DNA of 46,554 bases, from positions 1 to 46,554 of the forward strand of contig JACOSX010000110.1 of NCBI GenBank assembly GCA_016178625.1. Reading direction: 5' to 3'. This document shows positions 1-8,952 of the stretch, one piece after another. Numbering within the stretch: position 1 is the stretch's first letter; each line of letters opens with the position of its first letter. The translations under genes and the position numbers were made by a program. The DNA is from Ignavibacteria bacterium. GTDB lineage: Bacteria; Bacteroidota; Ignavibacteria; UBA10030; SZUA-254. A model generated the notes under the pieces. It was not told where the DNA came from. It made no database searches and saw nothing but the letters and a program-made list of their open reading frames with translations.

Positions 1-1064
1 AAGCCGCCGGGGATGCCGATCTTGACCGGCATGCCGAGAACTTCGCGGGCAAGTTCAGCAGCACCCTTGATGAGTGCACCGCCGCCCGTCAGCACGACAC
101 CAGCAGAGAGGTGGCGTGAATAACCGGACCGCTTAATCTCCATCGCGGCGATTTCAAAAATTTCCTCCATCCTCGGTTGGATAATTTGGGCAAGCAATTT
201 CTTGTCGATCTCCAGCGGTGGTCTTCCTCCGATGCCCGGAATGGTAATAGGCTCATCGTCGACGACGCTGGATACGTACGCGAAACCGTGCTGGCATTTT
301 AACTTTTCTGCTTGTTCCGTCAGCACACCCAATCCTTTTCGAATATCGTTTGTCACCTGGTTTCCCGCAAAGGGGATGACTGCAGTATGACGGATCGTAC
401 GGTCTTCAAACACCGCAAGGTCAGTGGTTCCACCACCCACATCGAGCAGCGCGATGCCGACTTCTTTCTCTTCTTCTTCAAGGACAGCATAGCTTGACGC
501 AAGCGGTTCAAGCACCATGTCGCGAATATGCAAACCCGTGCGCTGGACACATTTGTAAATATTTTGTGCTGCTGTAACAAGACCTGTGATGATGTGAACA
601 TTTGCTTCAAGCCGTACGCCCGACATGCCGACCGGATCGAAAACGCCGTCCTGACCGTCGATAATGAATTCCTGTGGAATAACATGGATGATGCGTCGGT
701 CAGAAGGAAGGGCAACTCTCTTCGTATCCTCAATCAAGCGGCTGACATCCGCTTGTGTGATTTCATTCTCCGCTCCACTAACGGCAATAACACCACGGCT
801 TTGGAAGCTTTGGATATGGTCCCCTGCGATTCCCACAATCACAGACTGGATTTTTATTCCCGACCGCGACTCCGCTTCAGCCACGGCACTCTGAATAGAG
901 CGGACGGTCTTATCGATGTTGGTGACTACTCCGCGCGTCAATCCATCCGACGGGCTTCTGCCAACACCGAGCACGTTGAATCGCCCTCCTTCATCCACGG
1001 ATGCGACAACCGCACAGACTTTCGTCGTCCCGATATCCAATCCTACTATGATTTCTTGTTCCAT
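1..1064 (-). CDS. ftsA: Cell division protein FtsA (partial, C-terminus beyond left edge)
   Basis: FtsA is an actin-like ATPase that tethers FtsZ to the membrane and recruits the divisome. Reading the minus strand from the ATG at 1064 gives MEQEIIVGLDIGTTKVCAVV, the phosphate-1 motif of the actin fold. A second nucleotide motif, LLDVGGGTTDLAVFED, follows near residue 205, and a third, LTGGGALIKG, near the window edge. About 354 codons are present; the C-terminal membrane-targeting helix lies outside. It starts 26 nt after ftsQ, the standard ftsQ-ftsA order, and ftsZ would be expected next, off the left edge. The assignment is secure; only the end is missing. Confidence 0.95.
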   Translation of the reverse strand, partial: MEQEIIVGLDIGTTKVCAVVASVDEGGRFNVLGVGRSPSDGLTRGVVTNIDKTVRSIQSAVAEAESRSGIKIQSVIVGIAGDHIQSFQSRGVIAVSGAENEITQADVSRLIEDTKRVALPSDRRIIHVIPQEFIIDGQDGVFDPVGMSGVRLEANVHIITGLVTAAQNIYKCVQRTGLHIRDMVLEPLASSYAVLEEEEKEVGIALLDVGGGTTDLAVFEDRTIRHTAVIPFAGNQVTNDIRKGLGVLTEQAEKLKCQHGFAYVSSVVDDEPITIPGIGGRPPLEIDKKLLAQIIQPRMEEIFEIAAMEIKRSGYSRHLSAGVVLTGGGALIKGAAELAREVLGMPVKIGIPGG

Positions 1065-1090
1065 TCAGAAATTCCTTTCCGAAAAAATTT

Positions 1091-1900
1091 CTATAGTGAT
1101 GCCTTTGTCCGCGATTGTTGAGCGTCGTTTTGCCATTTCACAACCACTTGATCGTCGAATCGCAGATCGACGTAGCGCAATTTCTCTGTGCTTTGTGATT
1201 TACCAAAATTGTTCCAGAACGATTGCAGCGTGACAAGTTTCTTTTCAACATTTCCTCGACCGACAATGATCGGCACGCCGTCATCCGACGAGTAGAGGAT
1301 GATATCTTTACCACCGTTCATATTGATCTCTGAAATAAAATGATAGATCGTTGTATCAATCGCTTGCGCTGTTTGCAAGAGTACGATGGCTTGAGAGAGT
1401 TCGGCGTTTGAGATCGTTTGTCCAATTTGCATCTTTTGAACACCATCGATCCCACTGATCACCGGCACATCGAGCTTCATCGATGACTGGACGTACGGAA
1501 GAAGAACACGTTCTGCATCAATGTACCACAACTGACCGTCGTTGATTGTCGCGATTGGCTCTCGTTCGATGATGCGAATCCGTAGATGATCTGGGAATTC
1601 CCGGTTTACACTTACGGACTTCACGAAAGCTTGTCCAAGAATGTGCTGTCGAACATCGAACAGATCGATCCCCTGCATAGATGATTTCAACTGAACATTC
1701 GCGAGAGCATAGATTTGTGATGCTGTGAGAATACGAGTGCCTTCTACAACAATGTGATCAATCTTCAGAGTGCTTTTCCATTCCACAGAAAGAATACACA
1801 ACGCGATGATCCCCCCCACCAGAGGGATCATCAGCCAGATGCCTAACCGTTTGATAGGCTTCCGGTTCACTGTTTCAGTATTGATCGGAATGTTTTCCAT
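1091..1900 (-). CDS. ftsQ: Cell division protein FtsQ/DivIB
   Basis: A 269-residue single-pass protein of the divisome core (FtsQ-FtsL-FtsB). It has a short basic cytoplasmic tail, one membrane helix at about residues 19-39, and a POTRA domain at about 46-115 that opens LKIDHIVVEGTRILTASQIY. A beta-rich FtsQ domain follows. I chose the ATG at 1900 (MENIPINTET) over an upstream in-frame start at 2008. The longer form would run back into murB and add a basic stretch unlike FtsQ. It sits between murB and ftsA as in most dcw clusters. FtsQ sequences diverge strongly, so the call rests on architecture and position together. Confidence 0.88.
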   Translation of the reverse strand: MENIPINTETVNRKPIKRLGIWLMIPLVGGIIALCILSVEWKSTLKIDHIVVEGTRILTASQIYALANVQLKSSMQGIDLFDVRQHILGQAFVKSVSVNREFPDHLRIRIIEREPIATINDGQLWYIDAERVLLPYVQSSMKLDVPVISGIDGVQKMQIGQTISNAELSQAIVLLQTAQAIDTTIYHFISEINMNGGKDIILYSSDDGVPIIVGRGNVEKKLVTLQSFWNNFGKSQSTEKLRYVDLRFDDQVVVKWQNDAQQSRTKASL

Positions 1901-1916
1901 TATACGTACACTTCTT

Positions 1917-2828
1917 TTATAGCAGAGTCCGAGAATCCGAGAATCCGAGAAGCTTGACTTCCAGTTCAAGCGTGACGCCCTTTTTTTCCAACACCGTTTT
2001 CCGGGCAAGCTCGATCAACTCAAGTACATCCTTCGCCGTTGCACCGCCAAGGTTAACGATGAAGTTGGCATGTTTCTCTGAAATCTGTGCATTGCCGCGT
2101 CGTGTGCCTTTCAAGCCTGTTTCTTCGATCAGTTTCGCGGCATATGTCCCCGGCGGATTCTTGAACATGCTACCCGAGTTTGGAAAATTAACAGGCTGTG
2201 CACGGTTCCGCTTGATAAGGAGGTCGCGTCTGATGTTCATGACCTCTGCTTTATCACCGATCGGCAGTTTGAAACTCGCGCCGAGAACAATGTCGCCACG
2301 AAACCCAGAGCGGCGATAGGAAAATCCAGCCTCGTCTTTCCTGAGATAGATAACTTTTCCGTTCCTCAGCACTTCGATGTCGTATAGATAGTCGGAGATT
2401 TCTCCACCATACGCACCCGCGTTCATGATGATTGCCCCACCGATAGTTCCGGGAATCCCCGCAAGCATCTCAACTCCTTTGAAACCGCGTTGAACACAAA
2501 AGTCGACGAATCGTGCAATCGTGATCCCCGCATCGACATAGACCCGATCGCCCTCGACACGCATCGAGGTAAGCCCTGATTCCAAATTGATCACGGCACC
2601 ACGGATTCCCTCATCACTGACCAGCATATTGCTTCCTTTACCGACGATGATAAAAGGAATGTTCTGCTCATGAAAATAGTTGATAATCCTCACCACATCG
2701 TCCTTATCTGCAGGCTCCAGAAAGTAGTCCGCCGGACCGCCGATCCGGAACGATGTATATTTGTTCAGTGGCTCACTTATCGTAATGTGTCCACGGAAAA
2801 ATTGTTTTATGTCATCTATGTTAACCAT
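1917..2828 (-). CDS. murB: UDP-N-acetylenolpyruvoylglucosamine reductase MurB
   Basis: Flavoenzyme that reduces enolpyruvyl-UDP-GlcNAc to UDP-MurNAc with NADPH, the second committed step of peptidoglycan precursor synthesis. The 303 residues show the FAD-binding region (YTSFRIGGPADYF, then VGKGSNMLVSDEG), the GGAIIMNAGAYGGE loop, the YRRSGFRG segment and the C-terminal NSGSMFKNPPG motif with the catalytic serine, ending in a conserved Glu in TLELEVKLLG. The last seven residues lie beyond the conserved fold and are encoded by an 8-bp tandem repeat. It lies between murC and ftsQ; the 55 nt upstream hold no obvious promoter. Confidence 0.96.
   Translation of the reverse strand: MVNIDDIKQFFRGHITISEPLNKYTSFRIGGPADYFLEPADKDDVVRIINYFHEQNIPFIIVGKGSNMLVSDEGIRGAVINLESGLTSMRVEGDRVYVDAGITIARFVDFCVQRGFKGVEMLAGIPGTIGGAIIMNAGAYGGEISDYLYDIEVLRNGKVIYLRKDEAGFSYRRSGFRGDIVLGASFKLPIGDKAEVMNIRRDLLIKRNRAQPVNFPNSGSMFKNPPGTYAAKLIEETGLKGTRRGNAQISEKHANFIVNLGGATAKDVLELIELARKTVLEKKGVTLELEVKLLGFSDSRTLL
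1925..1948. repeat. 8-bp tandem repeat (three units) at the 3' end of murB
   Basis: Three consecutive copies of an 8-bp unit on the plus strand, GAGTCCGA then GAATCCGA twice, inside the last codons of murB. The unit length is not a multiple of three. Gain or loss of a unit would change the MurB tail after its conserved domain and the spacing to ftsQ. Confidence 0.8.
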
Positions 2829-2883
2829 GAATCAATTCAAAATTAAGAAGTCACAATTCAAATAATGTCTCAACCATTGTTTT

Positions 2884-4269
2884 TTACTTTTTATTTTTCA
2901 TTTGTCTTAAAAACTCCTCCCCATACTTCCAGATATCTCCTGCACCCATGCTGATCACGATGTCGTGGGGTTTCACAATCGCAATAAGCGCCTTTGGGAC
3001 TTCTTTCTTCTCGGGAACGTAGTGGACGTTTTTGTGACCATATTGCTTCGCCGCGTTCGCGATCAACTCGCCTGAGATACCCTGAATCGGTTCCTCGCGA
3101 GCAGGGTAAATGTCAGTTACAACAAGGACGTCTGACAACAAAAACGCCTTTCCAAACTCTTCATAGAAATCCCTCGTGCGGGAGTATAGATGCGGCTGAA
3201 ACACACACACCACGCGCCGTCGCCAGCCTGCTTTCGCACCTGAGAGCGTTGCCTTGCACTCAGTTGGGTGATGCGCATAATCATCGTACAACGTAATGCC
3301 GTTCACTTCACCTTTCTTTTCCCAGCGGCGGTAGACACCGGTGAACTTTTCAATTCCCCCCTTTGCTTTGACAAAAGGAATCCCAAGTTCCAATCCAACT
3401 GTGATCGCAGCGAGCGCGTTCTGCACGTTGTGTCTCCCGGGAATCTGTAGAGTCACGCGACCAAGCTCGTTACTTCCCTTTACAACAGCGAACATGGACG
3501 TGTTATCTTTATGATGAATGTCCACTGCTTGCACATCGGCTTGAGGGTTGAAACCGTAGCTGATCGTTTTCTTTTTGCTGAGTTGGGGCATGATGTCTTG
3601 GAGTGCTGGCTCATCGAGACAGATGACCACAAAACCATAAAAAGGGATCTTGTTCGCAAACTGTACGAAAGCACCTTTGATATCCTCAAGGTCACGATAG
3701 CAATCGAGGTGATCGGTCTCCAAGGTTGTGAGTACTGCAATCGTCGGTGTTATGGAGAGAAAAGAGCGGTCAAATTCATCTGCTTCAACCACAATAAAAT
3801 CGCCATGTCCGAGGCGGGCATTGGTGCCGCCGAGATCACTGAGTTTTCCACCGACGATCACAGTCGGATCAAGACCACCTTCCATGAGCACAAGGCTGAC
3901 CATCGACGTTGTCGTTGTTTTCCCGTGTGTCCCTGCGATACCAATACCGTATTTCAATCGCATCACTTCGGCAAGCATTTCCGCGCGCCGGATTACAGGA
4001 ATATTTCTTCGTTGCGCTTCCACCACTTCCGGATTATCTGAGGAAACGGCAGAGGAATAGACGAGCGCATCAACATCGGAGCAAATGTTCTCTGCTTTGT
4101 GGCCTTCAGCAATCTCGGCGCCAAGTGTTTGAAGACGTTCGGTGACTTCACTCAACGATTTGTCCGAACCGGTTACTTTGAAGCCTTGATCGAGTAAAAT
4201 CTCGGCAATGCCGCTCATGCCGATCCCGCCGATTCCTACAAAATGTATTTTCTTAATGGAACTGAACAT
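2884..4269 (-). CDS. murC: UDP-N-acetylmuramate--L-alanine ligase MurC
   Basis: ATP-dependent ligase that adds L-Ala to UDP-MurNAc, the first amino acid of the stem peptide. The 461 residues begin with the Rossmann motif IHFVGIGGIGMSGIAEIL that binds the UDP sugar. The Mur-ligase P-loop AGTHGKTTTTSM follows at about 112-123, then EADEFDRSFL, the LTTLETDHLDCY segment and the C-terminal DDYAHHPTE motif typical of MurC. An AAGGAT ribosome site lies just before the ATG at 4269. It is followed by murB, the common murC-murB order. About 80 nt separate it from the upstream permease gene, with no clear promoter. Confidence 0.97.
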   Translation of the reverse strand: MFSSIKKIHFVGIGGIGMSGIAEILLDQGFKVTGSDKSLSEVTERLQTLGAEIAEGHKAENICSDVDALVYSSAVSSDNPEVVEAQRRNIPVIRRAEMLAEVMRLKYGIGIAGTHGKTTTTSMVSLVLMEGGLDPTVIVGGKLSDLGGTNARLGHGDFIVVEADEFDRSFLSITPTIAVLTTLETDHLDCYRDLEDIKGAFVQFANKIPFYGFVVICLDEPALQDIMPQLSKKKTISYGFNPQADVQAVDIHHKDNTSMFAVVKGSNELGRVTLQIPGRHNVQNALAAITVGLELGIPFVKAKGGIEKFTGVYRRWEKKGEVNGITLYDDYAHHPTECKATLSGAKAGWRRRVVCVFQPHLYSRTRDFYEEFGKAFLLSDVLVVTDIYPAREEPIQGISGELIANAAKQYGHKNVHYVPEKKEVPKALIAIVKPHDIVISMGAGDIWKYGEEFLRQMKNKK

Positions 4270-4350
4270 ATCCTTGACGCTACTTTATCTACCTTCTCCG
4301 ACGTCACACGTTTTCCCTTCTGAATGAAAGAGTGGTGTGTCAGGGAGATC

Positions 4351-4713
4351 TTATTTTCCAAAAATCATTTTCAGTGAAATTAACATCAGCGCAATGCCGA
4401 ATACTTTTCGCAAGGTTTCTGCCGGGAGCTGGTTCGCGACAATACCGCCGAAATAGCCACCGACAAAGAATCCAATGCACATAATTGCCGCGACCCTTAA
4501 ATCGACGTGTCCAGCCTGATAATACTTCCATGCTGCAAGGATGCCGATGGGCGGGACAAGCATCGCAAGCGTCGTGCCTTGTGCCATATGCTGCTGCCAT
4601 CCAAAGATGAACACAAGGGCAGGAATGATAAACACTGCCCCGCCGATGCCCAGAATTCCAGCAAGTATACCGCCCACAAGTCCGACGAAGATATATTGTG
4701 CTATCTGCATCAT
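4351..4713 (-). CDS. Half-length TSUP (TauE/SafE-type) permease
   Basis: A 120-residue, four-helix membrane protein with the signature of one repeat of the TSUP/TauE-SafE family: VGLVGGILAGILGIGGAVFIIPALV near the start and FVGGYFGGIVANQLPAETLRKVFG near the end. Classical members are about 250 residues with two such repeats and move sulfite, sulfoacetate or related organic anions across the inner membrane. A single repeat would need to pair with itself to form a pore. A good ribosome site (AAGGA) precedes the tandem ATGs at 4713. It sits inside the dcw cluster between the PH-like gene and murC, an unusual place. The substrate cannot be read from sequence. Confidence 0.85.
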   Translation of the reverse strand: MMQIAQYIFVGLVGGILAGILGIGGAVFIIPALVFIFGWQQHMAQGTTLAMLVPPIGILAAWKYYQAGHVDLRVAAIMCIGFFVGGYFGGIVANQLPAETLRKVFGIALMLISLKMIFGK

Positions 4714-4747
4714 GGCTCATCCTTTCATAGTAAGTGCTCTTGACCGT

Positions 4748-5260
4748 CTACCGTAATCCGAACGCAAAGCGTTGTCCTTTCGGTAATCCCTCGGCAACCT
4801 GCTGCATCTCGGCAAGAAGTTCTTTCTCATGCTCGTATCGACCGATTCTGATGCGAAACAAACGCCGGCGGTTCTTGATCTTGAATACGATTACCTGCGA
4901 TCTGCCTGCCGTTTGCACAGCGCGTTCTCTACCGATATGGAACCACTCAATCTCGGAGAGTGCAATCCCGCGATCCCGATATTTGTTATGGAAGATGATC
5001 ATATCCTGTGCAATCACTAATTTACGGTCACGAGCTTTGTTCAACATCAGCACGATAAATGAGATTAACACGAACATGATAATGATGTACAACATCGGAT
5101 CCGCGCCGGGTGCCGGCAGGCGCTCGAATGTGAACGTTCCACGAATCGCACTATAAAAAACAAGAGTGATTAAATACAATAACGACTGTTGATAATAGAA
5201 ATCGAGTTTGTATTTGAACACCTTAGCGCCCGGAGGCAGTCGTTGATCATCCGGCATCAT
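4748..5260 (-). CDS. Membrane protein with two N-terminal helices and a PH-like cytoplasmic domain
   Basis: A 170-residue protein I cannot name. Two hydrophobic segments (about residues 26-41 and 57-72) form a hairpin. A soluble domain of alternating short strands follows, ending in an amphipathic helix. The stretch LVIAQDMIIFHNKYRDRGIA, then SEIEWFHIGR and VIVFKIKNRRRLFRIRI, is the pattern of a bacterial PH-like domain. Its ATG overlaps the murG stop as ATGA, so it is probably translationally coupled to murG. A role at the membrane near lipid II synthesis is suggested by position only. Confidence 0.75.
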   Translation of the reverse strand: MMPDDQRLPPGAKVFKYKLDFYYQQSLLYLITLVFYSAIRGTFTFERLPAPGADPMLYIIIMFVLISFIVLMLNKARDRKLVIAQDMIIFHNKYRDRGIALSEIEWFHIGRERAVQTAGRSQVIVFKIKNRRRLFRIRIGRYEHEKELLAEMQQVAEGLPKGQRFAFGLR

Positions 5261-6363
5261 CTCAGCCTTGCCAATTCTACGACGCGCTGAGCAATCGCTC
5301 GCGCTGCTTCTGGTTTACCAAGCTTTTTACTCTTCTCGCCCATCTCTTGCAACCGTACGCCTGCGAGGAGAGAGAGCACAACCGTTGATATCTTCTCGGA
5401 AACTTCATGATCATACACAACTACCGCCGCACCTGACTGAGCAAGCGATTCTGCATTTTCCACTTGATGGTTTGCCGCTGCATGTGGATACGGCACGAGT
5501 ATCGCAGGTTTACCAAGCCGTGTTAGCTCAGCGATCGTCGTTGCGCCTGCACGGCAGACAACTATATCGGCGACGGCATACGCGTAATCCATCCGATCGA
5601 TAAAGGCATTTACCCACACATCGGTAGTCGAGTATGTTCGACAAAGATTCCTTGCGTGAGAATAATCTTCAGTCCCAGTCTGCCAGATCACTCGAACCCT
5701 GTGTTTTATCAATTCATCAAGATGTCGTTCGATTGCCTTATTGATGGAATGAGCGCCGAGACTTCCGCCGAAGACAAGAACCGTCTTCACGTGCTCACCC
5801 TGTTTAAATCCGAAATACGTTAGTGCTGCTTGAATATTGACTCGTTCGAGATCTTCTCGCGTTGGATTGCCGCTAACAATGAGATTATCCGATCGCTGAA
5901 AATATTTCTTTGAGCTTTCAAACGTCAGATGTACTTCGTTAACTTTTTTCGCGAGTATCCGTGTCGTGACACCTGGATAACTGTTCTGTTCCTGAATGAT
6001 CGTCGGAATACCTGCCACCGTCGCAGCGCGGAGAACCGGACCCGAAACGTATCCACCCGTCCCCACAACAACATCAGGGTTGAACGATTTTATTATTGAC
6101 CGAGCTTGCATTGATGACACAATAACCTTTAACGGGAACAGCAAATTACTAAGTCGTAGTCCGCGGTGAAAACCGCTGATCCAGATCGAGCGAAACGCAA
6201 ATCCCTTCGATGGTACCACGCGCGCTTCAATCTTATCGTGTGTTCCGACAAATAATATTTCAGCATCTGGCACAAGTCTTCTGACGTGGTCCGCAATAGC
6301 AATAGCAGGGAAGAGGTGTCCCCCGGTTCCGCCGCCTGCAAAGATGACGCGCAAAGAAGGCAC
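5257..6363 (-). CDS. murG: UDP-GlcNAc:undecaprenyl-PP-MurNAc-pentapeptide transferase MurG
   Basis: GT-B glycosyltransferase that converts lipid I to lipid II on the inner face of the cytoplasmic membrane. The 368 residues start with VIFAGGGTGGHLFPAIAIA, the glycine-rich acceptor loop. QEQNSYPG follows near 115, the donor-site loop VFGGSLGAHSINKAI near 200, and the nucleotide-sugar segment CRAGATTIAELTRLGKPAIL near 270. Translation probably starts at the GTG at 6363, one base after the ftsW stop. The ATG two bases upstream is in another frame. The 3' end overlaps the PH-like gene by ATGA. Confidence 0.97.
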   Translation of the reverse strand: MPSLRVIFAGGGTGGHLFPAIAIADHVRRLVPDAEILFVGTHDKIEARVVPSKGFAFRSIWISGFHRGLRLSNLLFPLKVIVSSMQARSIIKSFNPDVVVGTGGYVSGPVLRAATVAGIPTIIQEQNSYPGVTTRILAKKVNEVHLTFESSKKYFQRSDNLIVSGNPTREDLERVNIQAALTYFGFKQGEHVKTVLVFGGSLGAHSINKAIERHLDELIKHRVRVIWQTGTEDYSHARNLCRTYSTTDVWVNAFIDRMDYAYAVADIVVCRAGATTIAELTRLGKPAILVPYPHAAANHQVENAESLAQSGAAVVVYDHEVSEKISTVVLSLLAGVRLQEMGEKSKKLGKPEAARAIAQRVVELARLR

Positions 6364-6364
6364 A

Positions 6365-7537
6365 TTAATAGACCTTTCCGATATTGACCTCGTCGGCGTT
6401 TACCGAGCCGACAACAGGTACCTCGCGCGCCCTCGGATGGAGATCTGTCTGTGACGAAATATTAAGCAAGACTCCAATCGCTCCCGCCGAGAATACCATC
6501 GACGACCCCCCGTAGCTGACAAACGGCATCGGTAATCCGGTAGTCGGGAACATTCCCAGCGTTACCCCTGCATTGATGAGCGCGTAACATGTTATCGCGC
6601 ATGTGATTGCTACCGCGAGATTTCGACCGAATATATCGGGAGCAACCTTTGCAATCCTAAACCCCCGGTACATAATCATGAGAAACAGCAGCATGAAAAA
6701 AATCGTCCCGATAAAACCGTACTCTTCTCCAACAATCGAGAACACAAAATCGCCGTACGATTCGGGTAGGAAGAAATCTCGCTGCTTGCTCTCACCGGGT
6801 CCAACACCGAAGATACCGCCATTGCCGAATCCCAGGATTCCTTGCCAGAGTTGGTAGTTTGTTTTCCCACTAGCATCCCCGCCTCCGTGGATGAAATTTA
6901 AGAAGCGATTCAATCGATACTCCGCACTGACCATGTAGAGGATAATCAATGGCAGAAGAATTGCAAAGGTCAATCCAAGATGCGAAAGCTTAGCCCGACC
7001 GATGAACAACATAATGAGGCTGAGGAAAAATATCATTGAACCCATACTGAAATTCGGCTGCAGCATAACAAGAACAGTCACCATTCCGATCCAGACCATC
7101 ATCGGAATGAAGCCGCGCTTGAAATCTCTGATTACTTCTTGCTTCACGGCAATGAGGGTACAGAGATGAAAGAGCAGAGCATATTTTGCAAACTCCGACG
7201 GTTGGAACCCGAGACTGCCAAACCGGAGCCACCGAGTCGCGCCTTTCGCTTCACCGCCCAGAATCAACGTTACCATGAGCAATCCCACAGCAACGATGAC
7301 AGCAGGTTTGGTGAGCCGCTGGAGTTTGCGGTAGTTGACCCGCATTCCGATAAACAATCCAACCATCCCGAGGAGAACCTTGATCGCATGGCTGGTAAGC
7401 ATCCGTTCGCTTTCCCCGTATTTCGCCAAAGCGTAACTCGCCGATGCACTGTAGACAACGCCGAGGCTCAACAGCATCAGCGCCAAGACGGCAATCAGGA
7501 TAACAATATCAATATGGTTTCGTTGACTGAACATCAT
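6365..7537 (-). CDS. ftsW: SEDS peptidoglycan glycosyltransferase FtsW
   Basis: Polytopic SEDS polymerase that builds septal glycan from lipid II with its partner FtsI. The 390 residues contain about ten membrane helices. Family blocks are TRWLRFGSLGFQPSEFAKYA (about 101-120), the periplasmic loop GFGNGGIFGVGPGESKQRDF with the conserved acidic region, SIVGEEYGFIG, and the terminal PTTGLPMPFVSYGGSSM. The AAGGAC ribosome site overlaps the end of murD. Location between murD and murG inside the dcw cluster favours FtsW over RodA. Confidence 0.96.
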   Translation of the reverse strand: MMFSQRNHIDIVILIAVLALMLLSLGVVYSASASYALAKYGESERMLTSHAIKVLLGMVGLFIGMRVNYRKLQRLTKPAVIVAVGLLMVTLILGGEAKGATRWLRFGSLGFQPSEFAKYALLFHLCTLIAVKQEVIRDFKRGFIPMMVWIGMVTVLVMLQPNFSMGSMIFFLSLIMLFIGRAKLSHLGLTFAILLPLIILYMVSAEYRLNRFLNFIHGGGDASGKTNYQLWQGILGFGNGGIFGVGPGESKQRDFFLPESYGDFVFSIVGEEYGFIGTIFFMLLFLMIMYRGFRIAKVAPDIFGRNLAVAITCAITCYALINAGVTLGMFPTTGLPMPFVSYGGSSMVFSAGAIGVLLNISSQTDLHPRAREVPVVGSVNADEVNIGKVY

Positions 7538-7541
7538 GTCC

Positions 7542-8948
7542 TTACAGTGAATTCACTATCTGCTTGAATACTCGTCCGCGGTGTTCGTAATTCTGGAACC
7601 AATCGAATGACGCGCATGCCGGCGAGAGCATAACGATGTCACCAGCTACAGCAAGTCTTGTCGCATGCTTCACCGCTTCTTCCATTGAAATTGCTCTCAC
7701 GACATTTTTCTTTGAACTAAATGCCTGATACACTTTTTCTGCCGACTCTCCAATAGCCACGATGGCTTTTACATGTTTTTCCACCAATACATTCAGTCGT
7801 GAATAATCATTTCCTTTATCGCGACCACCGAGCAACAGCACGAGCGGCTCCTTATACGCTTGAAGGGCATACCAAACGGAATCGACATTCGTTGCCTTCG
7901 AATCATTGACGTACTTCACGCCATTGACTTCCCGGACAAACTCTAATCTATGCTCGACACCTTTGAAATTTTTCAAGGTCGCCCGAAGCGATGGCGTTTT
8001 CACGTGCATCATCTGCGCAGCCAGTGTTGCCGCCATGGAGTTGTAGAGATTGTGGATCCCTCGAATGCTGATCTGTTCAGTTTCAACCATCTCCGTTCGA
8101 TCATTGCCAACCATCGTTACAAGCTTCCCGTTCTCAACATACGCACCTTCATCGAACTGCCGCTCAATACCGAACGGCAGTGTGTGAACGTGCAGACGTG
8201 CAAGGCGACCCACGTGTTCGCGGACTTCAATATCATCATAGTTGTAGATAAGGAAATCATCTTTTGTTTGGTTTTCAAAGATTCGGCACTTCGCGGCGAT
8301 ATATTTCGCGAAATTGTTTCCATATCGATCAAGATGATCCGGAGTCATATTGAGCAGAACTGATACTCTCGGATGAAACATCTCGATGTGTTCAAGCTGG
8401 AAGCTACTCACTTCCAATACTGCAACCGAGCTTGCATCAAGCTCATGAACAACAGATGAGAACGCTGTGCCGACATTTCCAGCGACAACATGTTTTCTCT
8501 TGGAATCATGCAGCATTCTTCCTACCAGTGTCGTCGTGGTTGTCTTTCCGTTTGTGCCAGTGATCGCAATGATGGGAGCTGTGCAGAACCAGCTTGCCAC
8601 TTCAAGTTCACTGACGATTTTCAACCCTCGACCCTCGGCTTCCCTGATGATAGGGATCGTTGATGGAACACCGGGACTGATCACCAGAACATCAGCATCG
8701 AGAACCCGTTGAGTATGTCCGCCTGTTTCGTACTCTATCTCGTCGGATGTGAGACGCACGATATGCGCTGCGAGTGTCTCCATCGAGCCGCTGTCGCTGA
8801 CAAACACGCGTGCACCCTTGTTCTTCAGTAATTGCGCCACAGCGACACCGCTGCGCGCGGCACCAATCACAGAGACCTTTTTTCCAGTAACAATGATATC
8901 ACTCATAGACTCAATATGGGCTTCGTCTACAATTTCCATCTGTGACAT
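7542..8948 (-). CDS. murD: UDP-N-acetylmuramoylalanine--D-glutamate ligase MurD
   Basis: Adds D-Glu to UDP-MurNAc-L-Ala. The 468 residues show an N-terminal Rossmann motif (VSVIGAARSGVAVAQLL), SPGVPSTIPI, the P-loop ITGTNGKTTTTTLVG at about 129-143, LNMTPDHLDRYG, and C-terminal YVNDSKATNVDSVWYAL and LLLGGRDKG motifs of MurD. The ATG at 8948 begins an N-terminal extension of about 20 residues before the fold; a start at residue 15 is also possible. It lies four bases after the mraY stop and just before ftsW. Confidence 0.97.
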   Translation of the reverse strand: MSQMEIVDEAHIESMSDIIVTGKKVSVIGAARSGVAVAQLLKNKGARVFVSDSGSMETLAAHIVRLTSDEIEYETGGHTQRVLDADVLVISPGVPSTIPIIREAEGRGLKIVSELEVASWFCTAPIIAITGTNGKTTTTTLVGRMLHDSKRKHVVAGNVGTAFSSVVHELDASSVAVLEVSSFQLEHIEMFHPRVSVLLNMTPDHLDRYGNNFAKYIAAKCRIFENQTKDDFLIYNYDDIEVREHVGRLARLHVHTLPFGIERQFDEGAYVENGKLVTMVGNDRTEMVETEQISIRGIHNLYNSMAATLAAQMMHVKTPSLRATLKNFKGVEHRLEFVREVNGVKYVNDSKATNVDSVWYALQAYKEPLVLLLGGRDKGNDYSRLNVLVEKHVKAIVAIGESAEKVYQAFSSKKNVVRAISMEEAVKHATRLAVAGDIVMLSPACASFDWFQNYEHRGRVFKQIVNSL

Positions 8949-8952
8949 TCTG

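Noticed and set aside
528-1121. Open frame of 197 codons on the plus strand
   Set aside because: It lies antisense to the clear ftsA coding sequence, shows no family motif and has no ribosome site.
1901-2008. Longer FtsQ start inside murB
   Set aside because: The added residues do not resemble FtsQ, and the ATG at 1900 gives the expected short cytoplasmic tail.
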